A DNA stretch of 64,000 nt from Bacteroidales bacterium. GTDB taxonomy: Bacteria; Bacteroidota; Bacteroidia; Bacteroidales; Lentimicrobiaceae. The notes below the pieces were generated by a model. It was not told the DNA's origin. It saw only the letters and a program-made list of their open reading frames with translations, and made no database searches. Of the stretch, positions 39,253 through 49,801 are shown piece by piece; within the stretch, counting starts at the first letter, position 1, and the number at the start of each line of letters is the position of its first letter. The translations under genes were made by a program, and so were the position numbers. Location of the stretch: the NCBI GenBank assembly GCA_016709025.1, contig JADJEQ010000009.1, forward strand, positions 124,001 through 188,000, given 5' to 3'.

Positions 39253-42200
39253 ATGAGAAAACTACTCAACAGAATGCTCAGGATGGTACCCTTGCTTGCA
39301 TTGGTACTCTCTTTTGCCCACACCAGTGCACAGCGGCCCTACGGACCAATGGCTGAGACTGATTTCCAGATTACTATGACAAATATTGTGCAGCCCGCAG
39401 GGACCAACAATATTATTGAGTTTGATCTTTACATTTTAGACACGGATCCTTCACAGGTTCTTCCGATGGCTACCGCCCAGTTTGGGATTAACTTCAATCT
39501 TGGGATTCTCAACGGCGCAGCAACCACCACAGGGATGACCGTCGCTCTTCCTTACAGTGAAGGTTTCTCCGATCTGCCATCTTCAATGGCTCCCAATGGT
39601 GCCAGCACCCTGGCTTCAGGCCTGATCAGGATAGCCGGCCGTGCGGCCCCTGGCTGTTTGGATGGTTTTCCTATTTCAAATGCAGCTCCGGGTACCCGTG
39701 CCAACAGGTTCAGGTTTACCAGTTCTGTTCCGTTTGCTCCCAATTCAACCCCTAACTTTGTTTTTACCTCAAGCAGTGCAACCAATCCTTCATATGCAAC
39801 CCGTTTTGCATGGTACAATCCTGGCTGTACAAATGTTCAGTTGGCGGTAGTACCTGGTGTTAATGCCATTATAGATGGAAACCCGATTTTAAACCTCAGG
39901 TTACCTGCGTTGATCCCACTGTTTACAACGTAACCGGTGGTGGTTCATACTGCGAAGGTGGTGTTGGTGTTCCTGTTGGACTTGATGGTTCACAGGTTGG
40001 TGTAAACTATGCAATTTTACCCGGAACCCTTGTTGTACCTGGTGATGGTAACCCGATCACTTTCGGCAACCAGCTTGCAGGAAGTTACAGTAGTAGCTAC
40101 CAGTGATGGTACCAATCCGGCTATCTGTACTGATCCCGTAAATATGACCGGTGGAGCAGATGTAACTGCAACCCCCGTTTCTACTGTTGAATTCACTGAA
40201 AGTGCCTGTGATACATACACCTGGGCGCTTAATGGACAGACTTATACCGTCAGCGGTGATTATACTTATGTTGTCGGATGTGTTACCAATATCCTTCACC
40301 TGACCATCACTCCGAGCAGCACCGTTGAATTCACTGAAAGTGCCTGTGATACATACACCTGGGCGCTCAATGGACAGACATATACCGTTAGCGGTGATTA
40401 CACCTATGTTGCCGGATGTGTTACCAATATTCTGCACCTGACCATCACCCCAAGCAGCATCATGACCCATGAAGCCACAGCCTGTGATTCATACTTCTGG
40501 GCTATCAGCGGGTTAACTTATACCGCCAGCGGTGTTTATGACTTCGTAGATGGTTGTGTTACCCACAGACTGTTCCTGGATATTACCCCAAGCAGCACCA
40601 TTAATTACACCGAAGCTGCCTGCGATTCATATTTCTGGCTTGTCAATGGAGAAACTTACACGGCTACCGGTGTTTACACCTTTGTGAATGCCTGCGTTAC
40701 CCATGTTCTCAACCTGACCATTACCCCGAGCAGTATTGTTGAATTTACTGCATCAGCTTGTGACGAATACACCTGGGCACTCAATGGCCAGACTTACTAC
40801 GCCAGCGGTGATTTCTCCTATGTTGTCGGATGTGTTACCAATATCCTGCACCTCACCATCACCCCGGGTAGCATCGTTGAATTTACAGCTGCCGCCTGTG
40901 ATACATACACCTGGGCACTCAATGGTGAAACTTATACCACCAGCGGTGACTACACATATGTTGTAGGTTGTGTTACCAATATCCTGTACCTGACCATCAC
41001 CCCGAGCGGAAACAATGAATACACTGCCAGTGCCTGTGATTCTTATACATGGGCTGTAAGCGGTGAAACCTATACCGTCAGTGGCGATTATACCTTCGTG
41101 AACGGCTGTTCAACCAATGTCCTTCACCTGACCATCACCCCAAGCAGCACTGTTGAATTCACAGAAAGTGCTTGCGACACATACACATGGGCTCTCAATG
41201 GCATGACTTACACCGCCAGTGGTGATTATACTTATGTTGATGGATGTGTTACCAGTATTCTGCACCTGACCATCACCCCAAGCAGCATCGTAGAATTTAC
41301 CGTAACTGCTTGTGATTTGTATACATGGTATGGTTATACTAATTGGACTTATACCGACAGCGGTGATTACACTTTTGTTGACGGATGTGTTACCAATATC
41401 CTTCACCTGACCATTACCTACAGCAGCACAGTTGAAGAAACCGTTGTTGCCGACGATTCATACACCTGGGCTGTCAATGGTCAAACATACACCGTTAGTG
41501 GTGATTACACTTTTGTTGATGGATGTGTTACTTATATCCTGCACCTGACCATCAACGTTGTTGTTCCATGTCCTGTTCTTTCAACCTGGAACGGAAGTGT
41601 TAGCACTGATTGGTTCAATGCTGCCAACTGGACACCTGCGCTTGTTCCTTGTGAAACTACAAGCGTGACCATTCCTGCCGGTTGCCCGAATTACCCAACA
41701 ATCGCTACTCCTCCTACTACATCAGTTGCTTGTTTGGTAACCATTAACAACCTCACCATTGCTGATGGCGGATCACTCATTGGCCAGCAATACCTCTGTG
41801 TGTTGAATGATGCAGTTGTTGAGCGTTCTATCGTGAACTCAAACTTCCACCTGATCTCATCACCGGTTGATGCTGTTACTTTCGGAGATGTATTCCTTCC
41901 TGCTTACTGGTTTGAAGTATGGGCACGCGAATATGACGAACCGTCAGGCGACTGGGTTAATCGTTTTATCGCCGATAACCTCAATGTTGGCCAGGGTTAC
42001 TCAGTACAGATGACCACTGCTCCTCAGACTGCTACCTTCACCGGTATGCTCAATGGTTATGATGTAACACGCACTTTATCGAACATGAACACCAGCAGCG
42101 ATGTTAACCGCGTTGGCTGGAACCTGCTTGGCAATCCATTCCCATCAGCTATCGATTGGGATGCATTCTCAACCGGAGCTTACGATGCTCAGGTTGCCGT

Positions 42201-43039
42201 ATGGGATCAGGCCGGAGCCGGTAACTACATTTACTGGAACGGAACTGTTGGTAGTCTTACCAATGGTATTATCCCTGCACAGAACGGTTTCTTCGTAAAA
42301 ACAGCAACCAATGGTGCAGCCCTGACCATTCCGATGGCAGCACAGGTACACAGCCCAATGGCTCTCTACAAAGACGCCGTTGCCAATGCACTTGAATTGC
42401 GCGCCAATGGTAACAATTACTACGATGCTACCTTTGTACATTTCAACAGCAATGCTACTGCTGATTTCGACAACCAGTACGATGCTTTCAAATTGGAAGG
42501 TCTCGAAACTGCACCTCAGTTGTACAACATGGCTGCCGGTTACAACCTCAGCATCAACGAACTGCCGTTCGAAGGCAATGAAGTGGTTAACCTTGGTTTC
42601 AAATGCGGTGTTGCCGGAACTTACAGCCTGAATGCTTCAGGTATGGAAAGCTTCAACTCATCAACCCCGATCCTGCTCGAAGACCTGAAACTCAATATCC
42701 TTCAGGACCTCAGGCTGAATCCTGTTTACAGCTTCAACTACGCTACCAACGACAGCGAAGCCCGTTTCAAACTGCACTTCAAGGCAGCTACCGGCATTGC
42801 TGATCCTGCCAACAGCGGAATCTTTGTATACAGCTATGAGCACACCGTGGTTATCAACAACACCACCAACCTCAATGGTGAAATCAGGATCTTCGACATG
42901 ACCGGTCGTGAACTGAAAGATGCCAACATGAGCGCTACCTCAGAAACCCGCCTTCCTTTGCAGGTTGCTGTTGGTACCTACATCGTGAAGGTTACTACTG
43001 CCCAGAGCACTGTTAATCAAAAAGGTTTATGTAAAATAG
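39253..43039 (+). CDS. T9SS surface repeat protein, paralogue 1 (three indels)
   Basis: Paralogue of the intact gene at 44355-47825, which shows how to read it. Signal peptide (ending HTSAQ), a 190-residue N-terminal beta domain, ten copies of a 46-residue ACDxYTW repeat (40180-41559), a WNGSVSTDWFNAANWTP module, a GWNLLGNPFPSAIDW module, and a T9SS sorting domain. Three indels relative to the paralogue: CCC to CC at 39893, a 2-base loss (ACAC to AC) near 40087, and AAAA to AAAAA at 43021. The first two cancel. The last destroys the proper end VNQKVYVK-stop (TAG 43037-43039) and runs the frame into the next small gene, giving an artificial fusion. I annotate to the true stop. The N-terminal domain (FGINFNLGILNGA) may be a divergent cohesin-like fold; unproven. 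Confidence 0.75.
40180..41559 (+). repeat. Ten tandem 138-bp (46-aa) ACDxYTW repeats
   Basis: Unit: S(S/T)TVEFTESACDTYTWALNG, then xTYTxSGDYTYVxGCVTN and ILHLTITPS. Each has a Cys pair (ACD...GC) likely to form a disulfide. Repeats 1 and 2 are almost identical in DNA; repeat 10 has lost its first Cys (VADDSYTW). Confidence 0.9.
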
Positions 43040-43134
43040 GTTTTACTGATGCAACTCCCCCTTTCCCCAAGGGGGAGTTAATCAGACCTTTTGTTAACAA
43101 CAAACTCATAAAACAAACTCAAAAAATCATCTAT

Positions 43135-43374
43135 ATGAAAAAAAGAATCGTTCAGATAATCGTAACAGGCGCTTTTATAGCAGCACCGCTCTTTATGTTT
43201 GCCCAACCCAACCCGGGTGGTAACGGCAACGGCACTCCCGTTGGTGGCGACCCAATCGGTGGTGGTGGCGGAACCGCACCCATCGGCGGCGGTATCGTTC
43301 TTCTGATTTCCATGGCCGCCGGCTATGGCATGAAGAAAGTCTTCGACGCCAGGAATAAGGTTGAAGAATTATAG
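43135..43374 (+). CDS. Small exported Gly-rich protein with APIGGG-hydrophobic-basic tail
   Basis: 79 residues. Signal peptide MKKRIVQIIVTGAFIAAPLF with cleavage after MFAQ, a Gly/Pro-rich linker (PNPGGNGNGTPVGGDPIGGG), the motif TAPIGGG, a hydrophobic stretch IVLLISMAAGYG and a basic end (MKKVFDARNK). It starts 95 bases after the true stop of the T9SS protein. The layout of short motif, helix and basic tail resembles bacterial C-terminal sorting tails such as PID-CTERM, but on a tiny cargo. Near-identical partner at 47923 and a homologue at 60521. Confidence 0.75.
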   Translation: MKKRIVQIIVTGAFIAAPLFMFAQPNPGGNGNGTPVGGDPIGGGGGTAPIGGGIVLLISMAAGYGMKKVFDARNKVEEL

Positions 43375-43390
43375 TCATGAAAATGAAAAG

Positions 43391-43418
43391 GCCCGGGCGA
43401 AAGTCCGGGCTTTTTTTT
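43391..43418 (+). terminator. Rho-independent terminator
   Basis: GCCCGGGC-GAAA-GTCCGGGC stem-loop followed by eight T, closing the paralogue 1 unit. Confidence 0.85.
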
Positions 43419-43795
43419 GGGGGGGATATTTTGGCGGAAGAGTTTCCCTGTTAATATGCCTTCATTCAAAACAAATCATTGTATTATTAATGCGGGTTCC
43501 CGGGTTTTTTATAATATGTGGCTTACTTTCTCCCCGCAGCAGATCATACCCAAAACAGAAACAGCCTTCAGGACTGACATCTCATTGTGAATTTAATAAA
43601 AGAAAATGGATAGCATGTTTTTGCAATTGTCTGGCAACAACAAAAAGTAACGCTTCTTTTGCAAAGCCAGAATACTATTTTTTTACACTTGTTTAATTTA
43701 TGGTTTAAAATTATCTGGTTTTTATAAATAACTGACCTGTTATTGGCAGATAATTCAGTTTGCTATTTTTAAATACATGAAAATGTGACTTGAAA

Positions 43796-44246
43796 TCTCC
43801 ATTGAACTGAACTTTCAACTTATTACAGTACAATTGCTGTTTCATTGATGGGCACAGCAAATACTGAAACTTTTAATGATATTCCTGCTGAATTGAACAA
43901 TGCCTGTTAAATAATTGTTTAACTTAGTGACTTGATTCAGACCAACGATTCAGATGCTATTTCATCTTCTGGTGGGGTTACCAGCCTGGGTGGTGCAATC
44001 GTGACCGGTTTGTTTGGCGCTGATCTATTGATGATGCCCGACAGTGTCTGACATCTGTTGTGGTAATTTTAATCAGGATGGCACTGTTGGCTGCGGTGTT
44101 GTTACCCCGTTTGACAACGACCGTTCAACTATATTTCCGTTTATGTCACAACAGATATAAACGAAGATATTTTTATTCACGCATACGAATGAACCCTGAT
44201 CAATAATAACCGGTTCAACTATATTTTGCAGTTCTTTCACATATAT
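43796..44246 (+). pseudogene. Decayed X-dockerin relic
   Basis: Non-open DNA that still aligns with the C-terminal ends of the proteins at 33209-39143 and 63077-64000. Conserved DNA includes GATATTCCTGCTGAATTGAA then CAATGCCT (43878-43905), AATCAGGATGGCACTGTTGG (44071-44090), TTACCCCGTTTGACAACGAC (44101-44120), and a second half encoding VTTDINED and RFNYIL. It has in-frame stops, deletions and scrambled stretches. It is followed by a degraded copy of the terminator and leader that also follow the intact dockerin gene. This shows a past duplication of the dockerin gene plus T9SS repeat gene unit. Confidence 0.75.
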
Positions 44247-44354
44247 ATTGAAGAGGAAACTCCTTTTTATAAGGTATTTTCCTTTATTTTTACTTATAAA
44301 ACCCCCATTTAGAAATCAATGAATGTAAATCAATAACCCAAAAGCGCAACAATT

Positions 44355-47300
44355 ATGAGAAAACTACTCAACAGAATGCTCAGGATGGTACCCTTGCTTG
44401 CATTGGTCTTCTCCTTTGCACAAACCAGTGCACAGCGGCCTTACGGACCATTGGCTGAAACTGATTTTCAATTCACAATGACAAACATTGTGCAGCCTGC
44501 CGGGACCAACAATATTATTGAGTTTGATCTTTACATTCTAGACACAGATCCTTCACAGGTTCTTCCGATGGCTACCGCCCAGTTTGGAATTAACTTCAAT
44601 CTTGGGATTCTCAACGGCGCAGCAACCACCACCGGAATGACCGTCGCTCTTCCCTACAGTGAAGGTTTCTCCGACCTGCCTTCTTCAATGGCTCCCAATG
44701 GCGCCAGCACACTGGCTTCAGGCCTTATCAGGATAGCCGGCCGTGCGGCCCCAGGTTGTTTGGATGGTTTCCCAATTTCAAATGCAGCTCCGGGTACCCG
44801 TGCCAACAGGTTCAGGTTTACCAGTTCTGCTCCGTTTGCGCCCAATTCAACCCCTAACTTTGTTTTTACCGCAAGCACTGCAACCAATCCTTCATATGCA
44901 ACCCGTTTTGCATGGTACAATCCTGCCTGTACGAATGTTCAGTTGCCGGTAGTACCTGGTGTTAACGCCATTGTAGATGGAAACCCGGTTTTAAACCCTC
45001 AGGTTACCTGCGTTGATCCCACTGTATTCACCGTAACCGGCGGTGGTTCATACTGCGAAGGTGGCGTTGGGGTTCCTGTTGGACTTGATGGTTCACAGGT
45101 TGGTGTAAACTATGCAATTGTACCCGGCACCCTTGTTGTACCTGGTGATGGTAACCCGATCACTTTCGGCAACCAGCTTGCAGGAAGTTACACAGTAGTT
45201 GCTACCAGCGATGGTACCAATCCGGCTATCTGTACTGATCCCGTAAATATGACCGGTGGAGCAGATGTAACTGCAACCCCTGTTTCTACTGTTGAATTCA
45301 CTGAAAGTGCCTGTGATACCTACACTTGGGCGCTCAATGGTGAGACCTATACCGTTAGCGGTGATTATACTTATGTTGTCGGATGTGTTACCAATATTCT
45401 GCACCTGACCATCACCCCAAGCAGCACCATGGAACACACTGAAAGTGCTTGTGATTCATATACCTGGGCGCTCAATGGTATGACCTATACTACCAGTGGT
45501 GATTACACCTATGTTGACGGATGTGTTACCCATATCCTGCACCTGACCATAACACCAGGCAGTACCATTGAATTCACCGAAGCTGCCTGCGATTCATACA
45601 CATGGGCAGTATCAGGTATGACATACAACACCAGTGGTGATTATACTTATGTTGTGGGTTGTGTTACCAATATCCTGCACCTGACCATTACACCGAGCGG
45701 AAACAATGAATACACAGTCAGTGCCTGTGATTCATATACCTGGGCTGTCAGCGGTTTAACCTATACCGTCAGTGGTGATTATACCTTTGTTAATGGCTGT
45801 TCATCCAATGTCCTTCACCTGACCATTACACCCAGCACTACAAATGAAATAGCTATTAGTGCCTGCGACTCATTCACATGGCTTAATGGTGTAACATATA
45901 CTGAAAGCGGCGATTATACATATGTTGATCCTGAATTTGAATGTCATACCAATATCCTTCACCTGACCATTACCCCAAGCAGCACCGTTGAATTCACTGA
46001 AAGTGCCTGTGCTTCATACACATGGGCCCTCAATGGTGTAACCTATTCCGAAAGCGGTGTTTATACCTATGTTGTTGGTTGCGTAACCAATGTGCTGAAC
46101 CTGACCATCACCCCGTTACCCGATGCAGCAGGCGCCATCTCCGGCCTTGCTATCGTAACCGAAGGTGATGCAGGCATAGCTTACAGTGTGGGTACTATTG
46201 CCAATGCTGATTCTTATGTTTGGGCATATTCCGGAACAGGCGTTACCATTAACGGTTCAGGCGCTGCTGTTACCCTCGATTTTGCCGTTGGTGCTACCAG
46301 TGGTTCACTATTCGTCTATGGTGCCAATTCCTGCGGGAATGGCGATTACTCATTTTTAAGCATTACGGTTGAACCGGCAGGAACTACATGTACAGCGACT
46401 ATCTGGACAGGTGTGGAAGATGGAAACTGGTTTAATCCGGCCAACTGGAATCCCTGTGTTCCAACCTCTGAGACTGCCGTTACCATCCCGGGTGGCGTTC
46501 CCAATTTCCCGACATTATATTTCAACGCAAGTTGTGCCAGCATTCTTATTCAGGATGGCGGCTCATTCATAGGTGCTGAACGTCTTGACGTAGCTCAGGC
46601 TGAAGTTCAGCGTTATTTTGCAAACTCAGATTTCCATTTCCTCTCTTCACCGGTTACCTCCATTAATTTCGGAACAGTATTTCCGCTGAATCAGGATGCA
46701 GTCTGGGCTCGTGAATATAATGAATCATTAGGCGACTGGGTTAACCTGTTTATTGCAGACTATATGGAAGTCGGCAAGGGTTACTCTATCCAGATGACAG
46801 AGCCACAACTGGCAACATTCCCGGGGATCTTTAACAGCACAAATGTTACCAAACCCCTCTCTTATGCCAATACCGGTGGTGATCCCAACCGCGTAGGCTG
46901 GAACCTGCTCGGTAACCCATTCCAGAGCGCCTTGAGCTGGAACATTATTCTGAATGCAGGTGGCCCGATCCCGATTGTAGAAGCGTCTGCCTATGTCTGG
47001 AATGGCGTGCAGTATGTTTCATGGAACGGATTTACAGGTAGCCTGACCGGTGGTATCATTCCACCACAGAACGGTTTCTTTGTAAAAGCCATTGCTCCCG
47101 GGTTCTCCTTTAACATCCCGCTTGCAGCGCGCGTTCACAGCAATATACCTTTCTATAAAGAAAACCTTGCCAACCTGCTGCAACTTCGCTCTGAAGGTAA
47201 CGGATATAATGATGAAACCTTTATCCGTTTCAATGAGGAAGCTACCCCGTTATTTGATGGAAACCACGATGCTTACAAACTTTGGGGTCTTGAAAATGCT

Positions 47301-47825
47301 CCGCAATTGTACAGCATAATACCCAACGAGGTGCTCAGCATCAACGAACTGCCGTTCGAAGGCAATGAAGTGGTTAACCTTGGTTTCAAATGCGGTGTTG
47401 CCGGAACTTACAGCCTGAATGCTTCAGGGGTGGAAAGTTTTAACTCATCAACCCCAATCCTGCTCGAAGACCTGAAACTCAATATTCTTCAGGACCTCAG
47501 GTTGAACCCTGTTTACAGCTTCAACTACGCTACCAACGACAGCGAAGCCCGTTTCAAACTGCACTTCAAAGCAGCTACAGGCATTGCTGATCCTGCCAAC
47601 AGCGGAATCTTCGTTTACAGTTATGAGCACACCGTGGTAATCAACAACACCACCAACCTCAATGGTGAAATCAGGATCTTCGACATGACGGGTCGTGAAC
47701 TGAAAGATGCCAACATGAGCGCTGCTTCAGAAACCCGCCTTCCTTTGCAGGTTGCTGTTGGTACTTATATCGTGAAGGTAACTACTGCCCTGGGTACAGT
47801 TAATCAAAAGGTATTTGTTAAATAG
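44355..47825 (+). CDS. T9SS surface repeat protein, paralogue 2
   Basis: 1156 residues, intact. Signal peptide to about 27 (SFAQTSAQ), N-terminal beta domain 28-215 with two Cys-containing segments (GRAAPGCLDGF, YNPACTNVQL), a short Ig-like stretch (YCEGGVGVPVGLDGSQVG), six ACDSYTW repeats (residues 311-587), an Ig/PKD-like domain (SYVWAYSGTGVTINGSG), the WTGVEDGNWFNPANWNP module, a GWNLLGNPFQSALSW module, and a T9SS type-A sorting domain (EIRIFDMTGRELKDANMSAA, ending NQKVFVK). Expected to cross the outer membrane by T9SS and be attached to surface lipopolysaccharide. A probable adhesin or scaffold; no enzyme motif seen. The first 230 residues and the last 200 are nearly identical to paralogue 1. 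Confidence 0.85.
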   Translation: MRKLLNRMLRMVPLLALVFSFAQTSAQRPYGPLAETDFQFTMTNIVQPAGTNNIIEFDLYILDTDPSQVLPMATAQFGINFNLGILNGAATTTGMTVALPYSEGFSDLPSSMAPNGASTLASGLIRIAGRAAPGCLDGFPISNAAPGTRANRFRFTSSAPFAPNSTPNFVFTASTATNPSYATRFAWYNPACTNVQLPVVPGVNAIVDGNPVLNPQVTCVDPTVFTVTGGGSYCEGGVGVPVGLDGSQVGVNYAIVPGTLVVPGDGNPITFGNQLAGSYTVVATSDGTNPAICTDPVNMTGGADVTATPVSTVEFTESACDTYTWALNGETYTVSGDYTYVVGCVTNILHLTITPSSTMEHTESACDSYTWALNGMTYTTSGDYTYVDGCVTHILHLTITPGSTIEFTEAACDSYTWAVSGMTYNTSGDYTYVVGCVTNILHLTITPSGNNEYTVSACDSYTWAVSGLTYTVSGDYTFVNGCSSNVLHLTITPSTTNEIAISACDSFTWLNGVTYTESGDYTYVDPEFECHTNILHLTITPSSTVEFTESACASYTWALNGVTYSESGVYTYVVGCVTNVLNLTITPLPDAAGAISGLAIVTEGDAGIAYSVGTIANADSYVWAYSGTGVTINGSGAAVTLDFAVGATSGSLFVYGANSCGNGDYSFLSITVEPAGTTCTATIWTGVEDGNWFNPANWNPCVPTSETAVTIPGGVPNFPTLYFNASCASILIQDGGSFIGAERLDVAQAEVQRYFANSDFHFLSSPVTSINFGTVFPLNQDAVWAREYNESLGDWVNLFIADYMEVGKGYSIQMTEPQLATFPGIFNSTNVTKPLSYANTGGDPNRVGWNLLGNPFQSALSWNIILNAGGPIPIVEASAYVWNGVQYVSWNGFTGSLTGGIIPPQNGFFVKAIAPGFSFNIPLAARVHSNIPFYKENLANLLQLRSEGNGYNDETFIRFNEEATPLFDGNHDAYKLWGLENAPQLYSIIPNEVLSINELPFEGNEVVNLGFKCGVAGTYSLNASGVESFNSSTPILLEDLKLNILQDLRLNPVYSFNYATNDSEARFKLHFKAATGIADPANSGIFVYSYEHTVVINNTTNLNGEIRIFDMTGRELKDANMSAASETRLPLQVAVGTYIVKVTTALGTVNQKVFVK
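45285..46117 (+). repeat. Six tandem 46-aa ACDxYTW repeats
   Basis: Same unit as in paralogue 1, but six copies rather than ten. Copy 5 has a four-residue insertion (VDPEFECHTN) and copy 6 reads ACASYTW. Confidence 0.9.
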
Positions 47826-47922
47826 ATTGCGCTGACTTGCTTCCCCCTTTCCCAAAGGGGGGGAAGCGGTTTAGCCCTTTTAACAACCACTTATTAAAAA
47901 CAACCAAGACATATTCATCAAT

Positions 47923-48156
47923 ATGAAAAAAAGAATCGTTCAGATAATCTTAGCAGGCGCTTTTATAGCAGCACCGCTATTTATGTTTGCCCAACCCAAT
48001 CCGGGTGGTAACGGCAATGGCACACCCGTTGGTGGTGATCCCATCGGTGGTGGTGGCGGTACCGCGCCAATCGGCGGTGGTATCGTTCTTCTGCTCTCTA
48101 TGGCAACCGGCTATGGCATGAAGAAAGTCTTCGACGCCAGAAATAAAGTCGAATAA
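47923..48156 (+). CDS. Small exported Gly-rich protein with APIGGG-hydrophobic-basic tail
   Basis: 77 residues, differing from the protein at 43135 by only a few positions (LISMAAGYG reads LLSMATGYG; ends KVE). Signal peptide cleaved after FMFAQ, Gly-rich linker, TAPIGGG, hydrophobic helix, KKVFDARNK. It lies 97 bases behind the T9SS paralogue 2 gene and is closed by its own terminator, so it belongs to the same unit. The duplicated spacing indicates the pair was copied together. Confidence 0.8.
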   Translation: MKKRIVQIILAGAFIAAPLFMFAQPNPGGNGNGTPVGGDPIGGGGGTAPIGGGIVLLLSMATGYGMKKVFDARNKVE

Positions 48157-48176
48157 TTATAGTCATAAAAAAATTG

Positions 48177-48204
48177 CCCGGACGCAAGTCCGGGTTTTTT
48201 TTTT
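48177..48204 (+). terminator. Rho-independent terminator
   Basis: CCCGGAC-GCAA-GTCCGGG stem-loop followed by ten T. Confidence 0.9.
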
Positions 48205-48449
48205 GCCTGGGATGAACGTAAACTAATGGTGATGTTTTCCGGGAGAAAAGATGTCTTGTAGTCGGAGCCGCAAACACTCTAAACGAAACTTCGCTGTCAT
48301 CAGAAAAATAGCCTTCGATATACAGGAAGACCCCAAAACGTTAAGCCTCTGACCTGAAAAACCTGAAACTGGTTTTGATATATCCGTTTAAAAACTCATA
48401 GGATTTAATAGCTTTTACCCTTGAATAATAAACAGGATTACATATATGA

Positions 48450-49130
48450 TCATGAAAAGTAATATCCAACGCCTTTAATGGTCTTGATATTTTCCAAACC
48501 TATTTTTTCACGTATTTTTCGTATATGCACATCAATGGTTCGTTCACCAACAATTACCTGTGGGCCCCATACCTTGAGGAAAATTTCCTCTCGGGTGAAG
48601 ACTTTCCCCGGCCTTGAAGTAAGTAAAATCAGTAATTCAAATTCTTTCTTTGATAATTCTATTGTAATGCCACTCCTGGTAATAGTATAACTTTCCTTAT
48701 CGATCATCAGATCTGCAAAATAGACTTTGGTAATTGGTTGCATTTCACTCCTTTGTCGTCTTAATAATGCCTGTACCCTGAATAGAAATACTTTTGGTTT
48801 TACCGGCTTGCTTATAAAATCATCTGCTCCAACTTCAAATCCTTCCAGTTGTGAAACTTCTTCAGATTTGGCTGAAAGAAATGCAACTACTGAATTCTTT
48901 AACTGATCATCCTTTCTTATTTCCCGGCATATCTCATAACCATCAGGTTGAGGCATCATTATGTCAAGAATAAAAAGGTGTGGCCGAATTTTACGGGCTA
49001 TTTGAAGTGCATCCTTTCCATTGGAAGCACAAAATACATTATATCCTTCTTTTTTCAGATTATAACTCAGGAATTCCAGAATATCCGGCTCATCATCGAC
49101 CAAAAGAATATTCACATTTTCTGCTTCCAT
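48450..49130 (-). CDS. OmpR/PhoB-family response regulator
   Basis: 226 residues. Receiver domain 1-120 with acidic pocket D12/D13 (LLVDDEPD), phosphorylation site D56 (LFILDIMMP) and K108 (ISKPVKPK). A winged-helix output domain spans about 130-226, with SKKEFELLILLTSRPGKVFT and the recognition region VGERTIDVHIRKIREKIG. Phosphorylated by a sensor kinase not encoded here. It lies convergent to paralogue 2 and divergent from the TonB receptor, so it may regulate the locus; that is inference only. Confidence 0.9.
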   Translation of the reverse strand: MEAENVNILLVDDEPDILEFLSYNLKKEGYNVFCASNGKDALQIARKIRPHLFILDIMMPQPDGYEICREIRKDDQLKNSVVAFLSAKSEEVSQLEGFEVGADDFISKPVKPKVFLFRVQALLRRQRSEMQPITKVYFADLMIDKESYTITRSGITIELSKKEFELLILLTSRPGKVFTREEIFLKVWGPQVIVGERTIDVHIRKIREKIGLENIKTIKGVGYYFS

Positions 49131-49801
49131 TTAAATAATATAAATCCAACCAAATTTAATCTGACAAAATGAAGGGAATGTAAATCCAATATTAAGGTTG
49201 TGTAATCATTTTACTTCACCCAATCCTGTACAATTAAGGCCTCGTGAAAAACCCGATGGAAACAGAAGCTGTATCACTTAACGGTGCTCTGCCTCCGCTG
49301 GCGGGGAAGGCTGCACCTTAAAATCCTCGTCGTCTATTATTTACCACCAACTTTCCGCCACTCCTGTCTGCCTGTTTGTATGATGCAGTCAGGCAAACAG
49401 GCAGGCTGTGGCTAAACCTGAATAGAAAGAAGTGGAATTCACATTCGAGGTGCAAGGGTTTCTGATGTTATTACCATATTCCCATGCTCCTAAAACTTTG
49501 TTCCACCTTGAAATTGTTTTATTTTTAAGTATATAGATTATTCTCATCAAGCCCTGATTACCCGATTAAAGAACAATTTATTAGTTCATGGATTTTGTAA
49601 AGCCTTTTGATCCCCGGTTGATTTGCATTTGCAAACCTGTGATAGAGCATTCATCTTTCAAAATTTGGTGTACGTTACCTGTCAGGGCGAAAGAATGGAC
49701 CAATAAAGAGATTCAAAACTTAACACATAGCAAACACACTTTTAATATGTGGTTAACACACATGAAAAATCAGCACCCTAACTTTGCCGAAAATTTTGCA
49801 A
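49131..49801. other. Intergenic region carrying a dispersed repeat
   Basis: Holds repeat copy 2 (49340-49525) and a perfect 11-bp inverted repeat CTGCCTGTTTG (49368-49378) / CAAACAGGCAG (49394-49404). An open frame at 49588-49893 has no protein-like features and overlaps the TonB receptor start, so it is not called. Confidence 0.5.
49340..49525. repeat. Dispersed intergenic repeat, copy 2
   Basis: Aligns in ordered blocks with 10465-10605 (CTCCTGTCTGCCTG, CAGGCAGGCTGTG, AGAAGTGGAATTCAC, CCTAAAA). This copy contains the long hairpin, which the other has lost. Confidence 0.5.

Noticed and set aside
40180..41559. Regular direct repeats that could suggest a CRISPR array
   Set aside because: The 138-bp units are in-frame protein repeats with conserved codons; there are no short repeats with unique spacers and no cas genes.
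40009..43374. A single 1121-residue T9SS protein ending in a Gly-rich transmembrane tail
   Set aside because: The fusion arises from one extra A at 43021. The paralogue at 44355 shows the true stop and a separate small gene.
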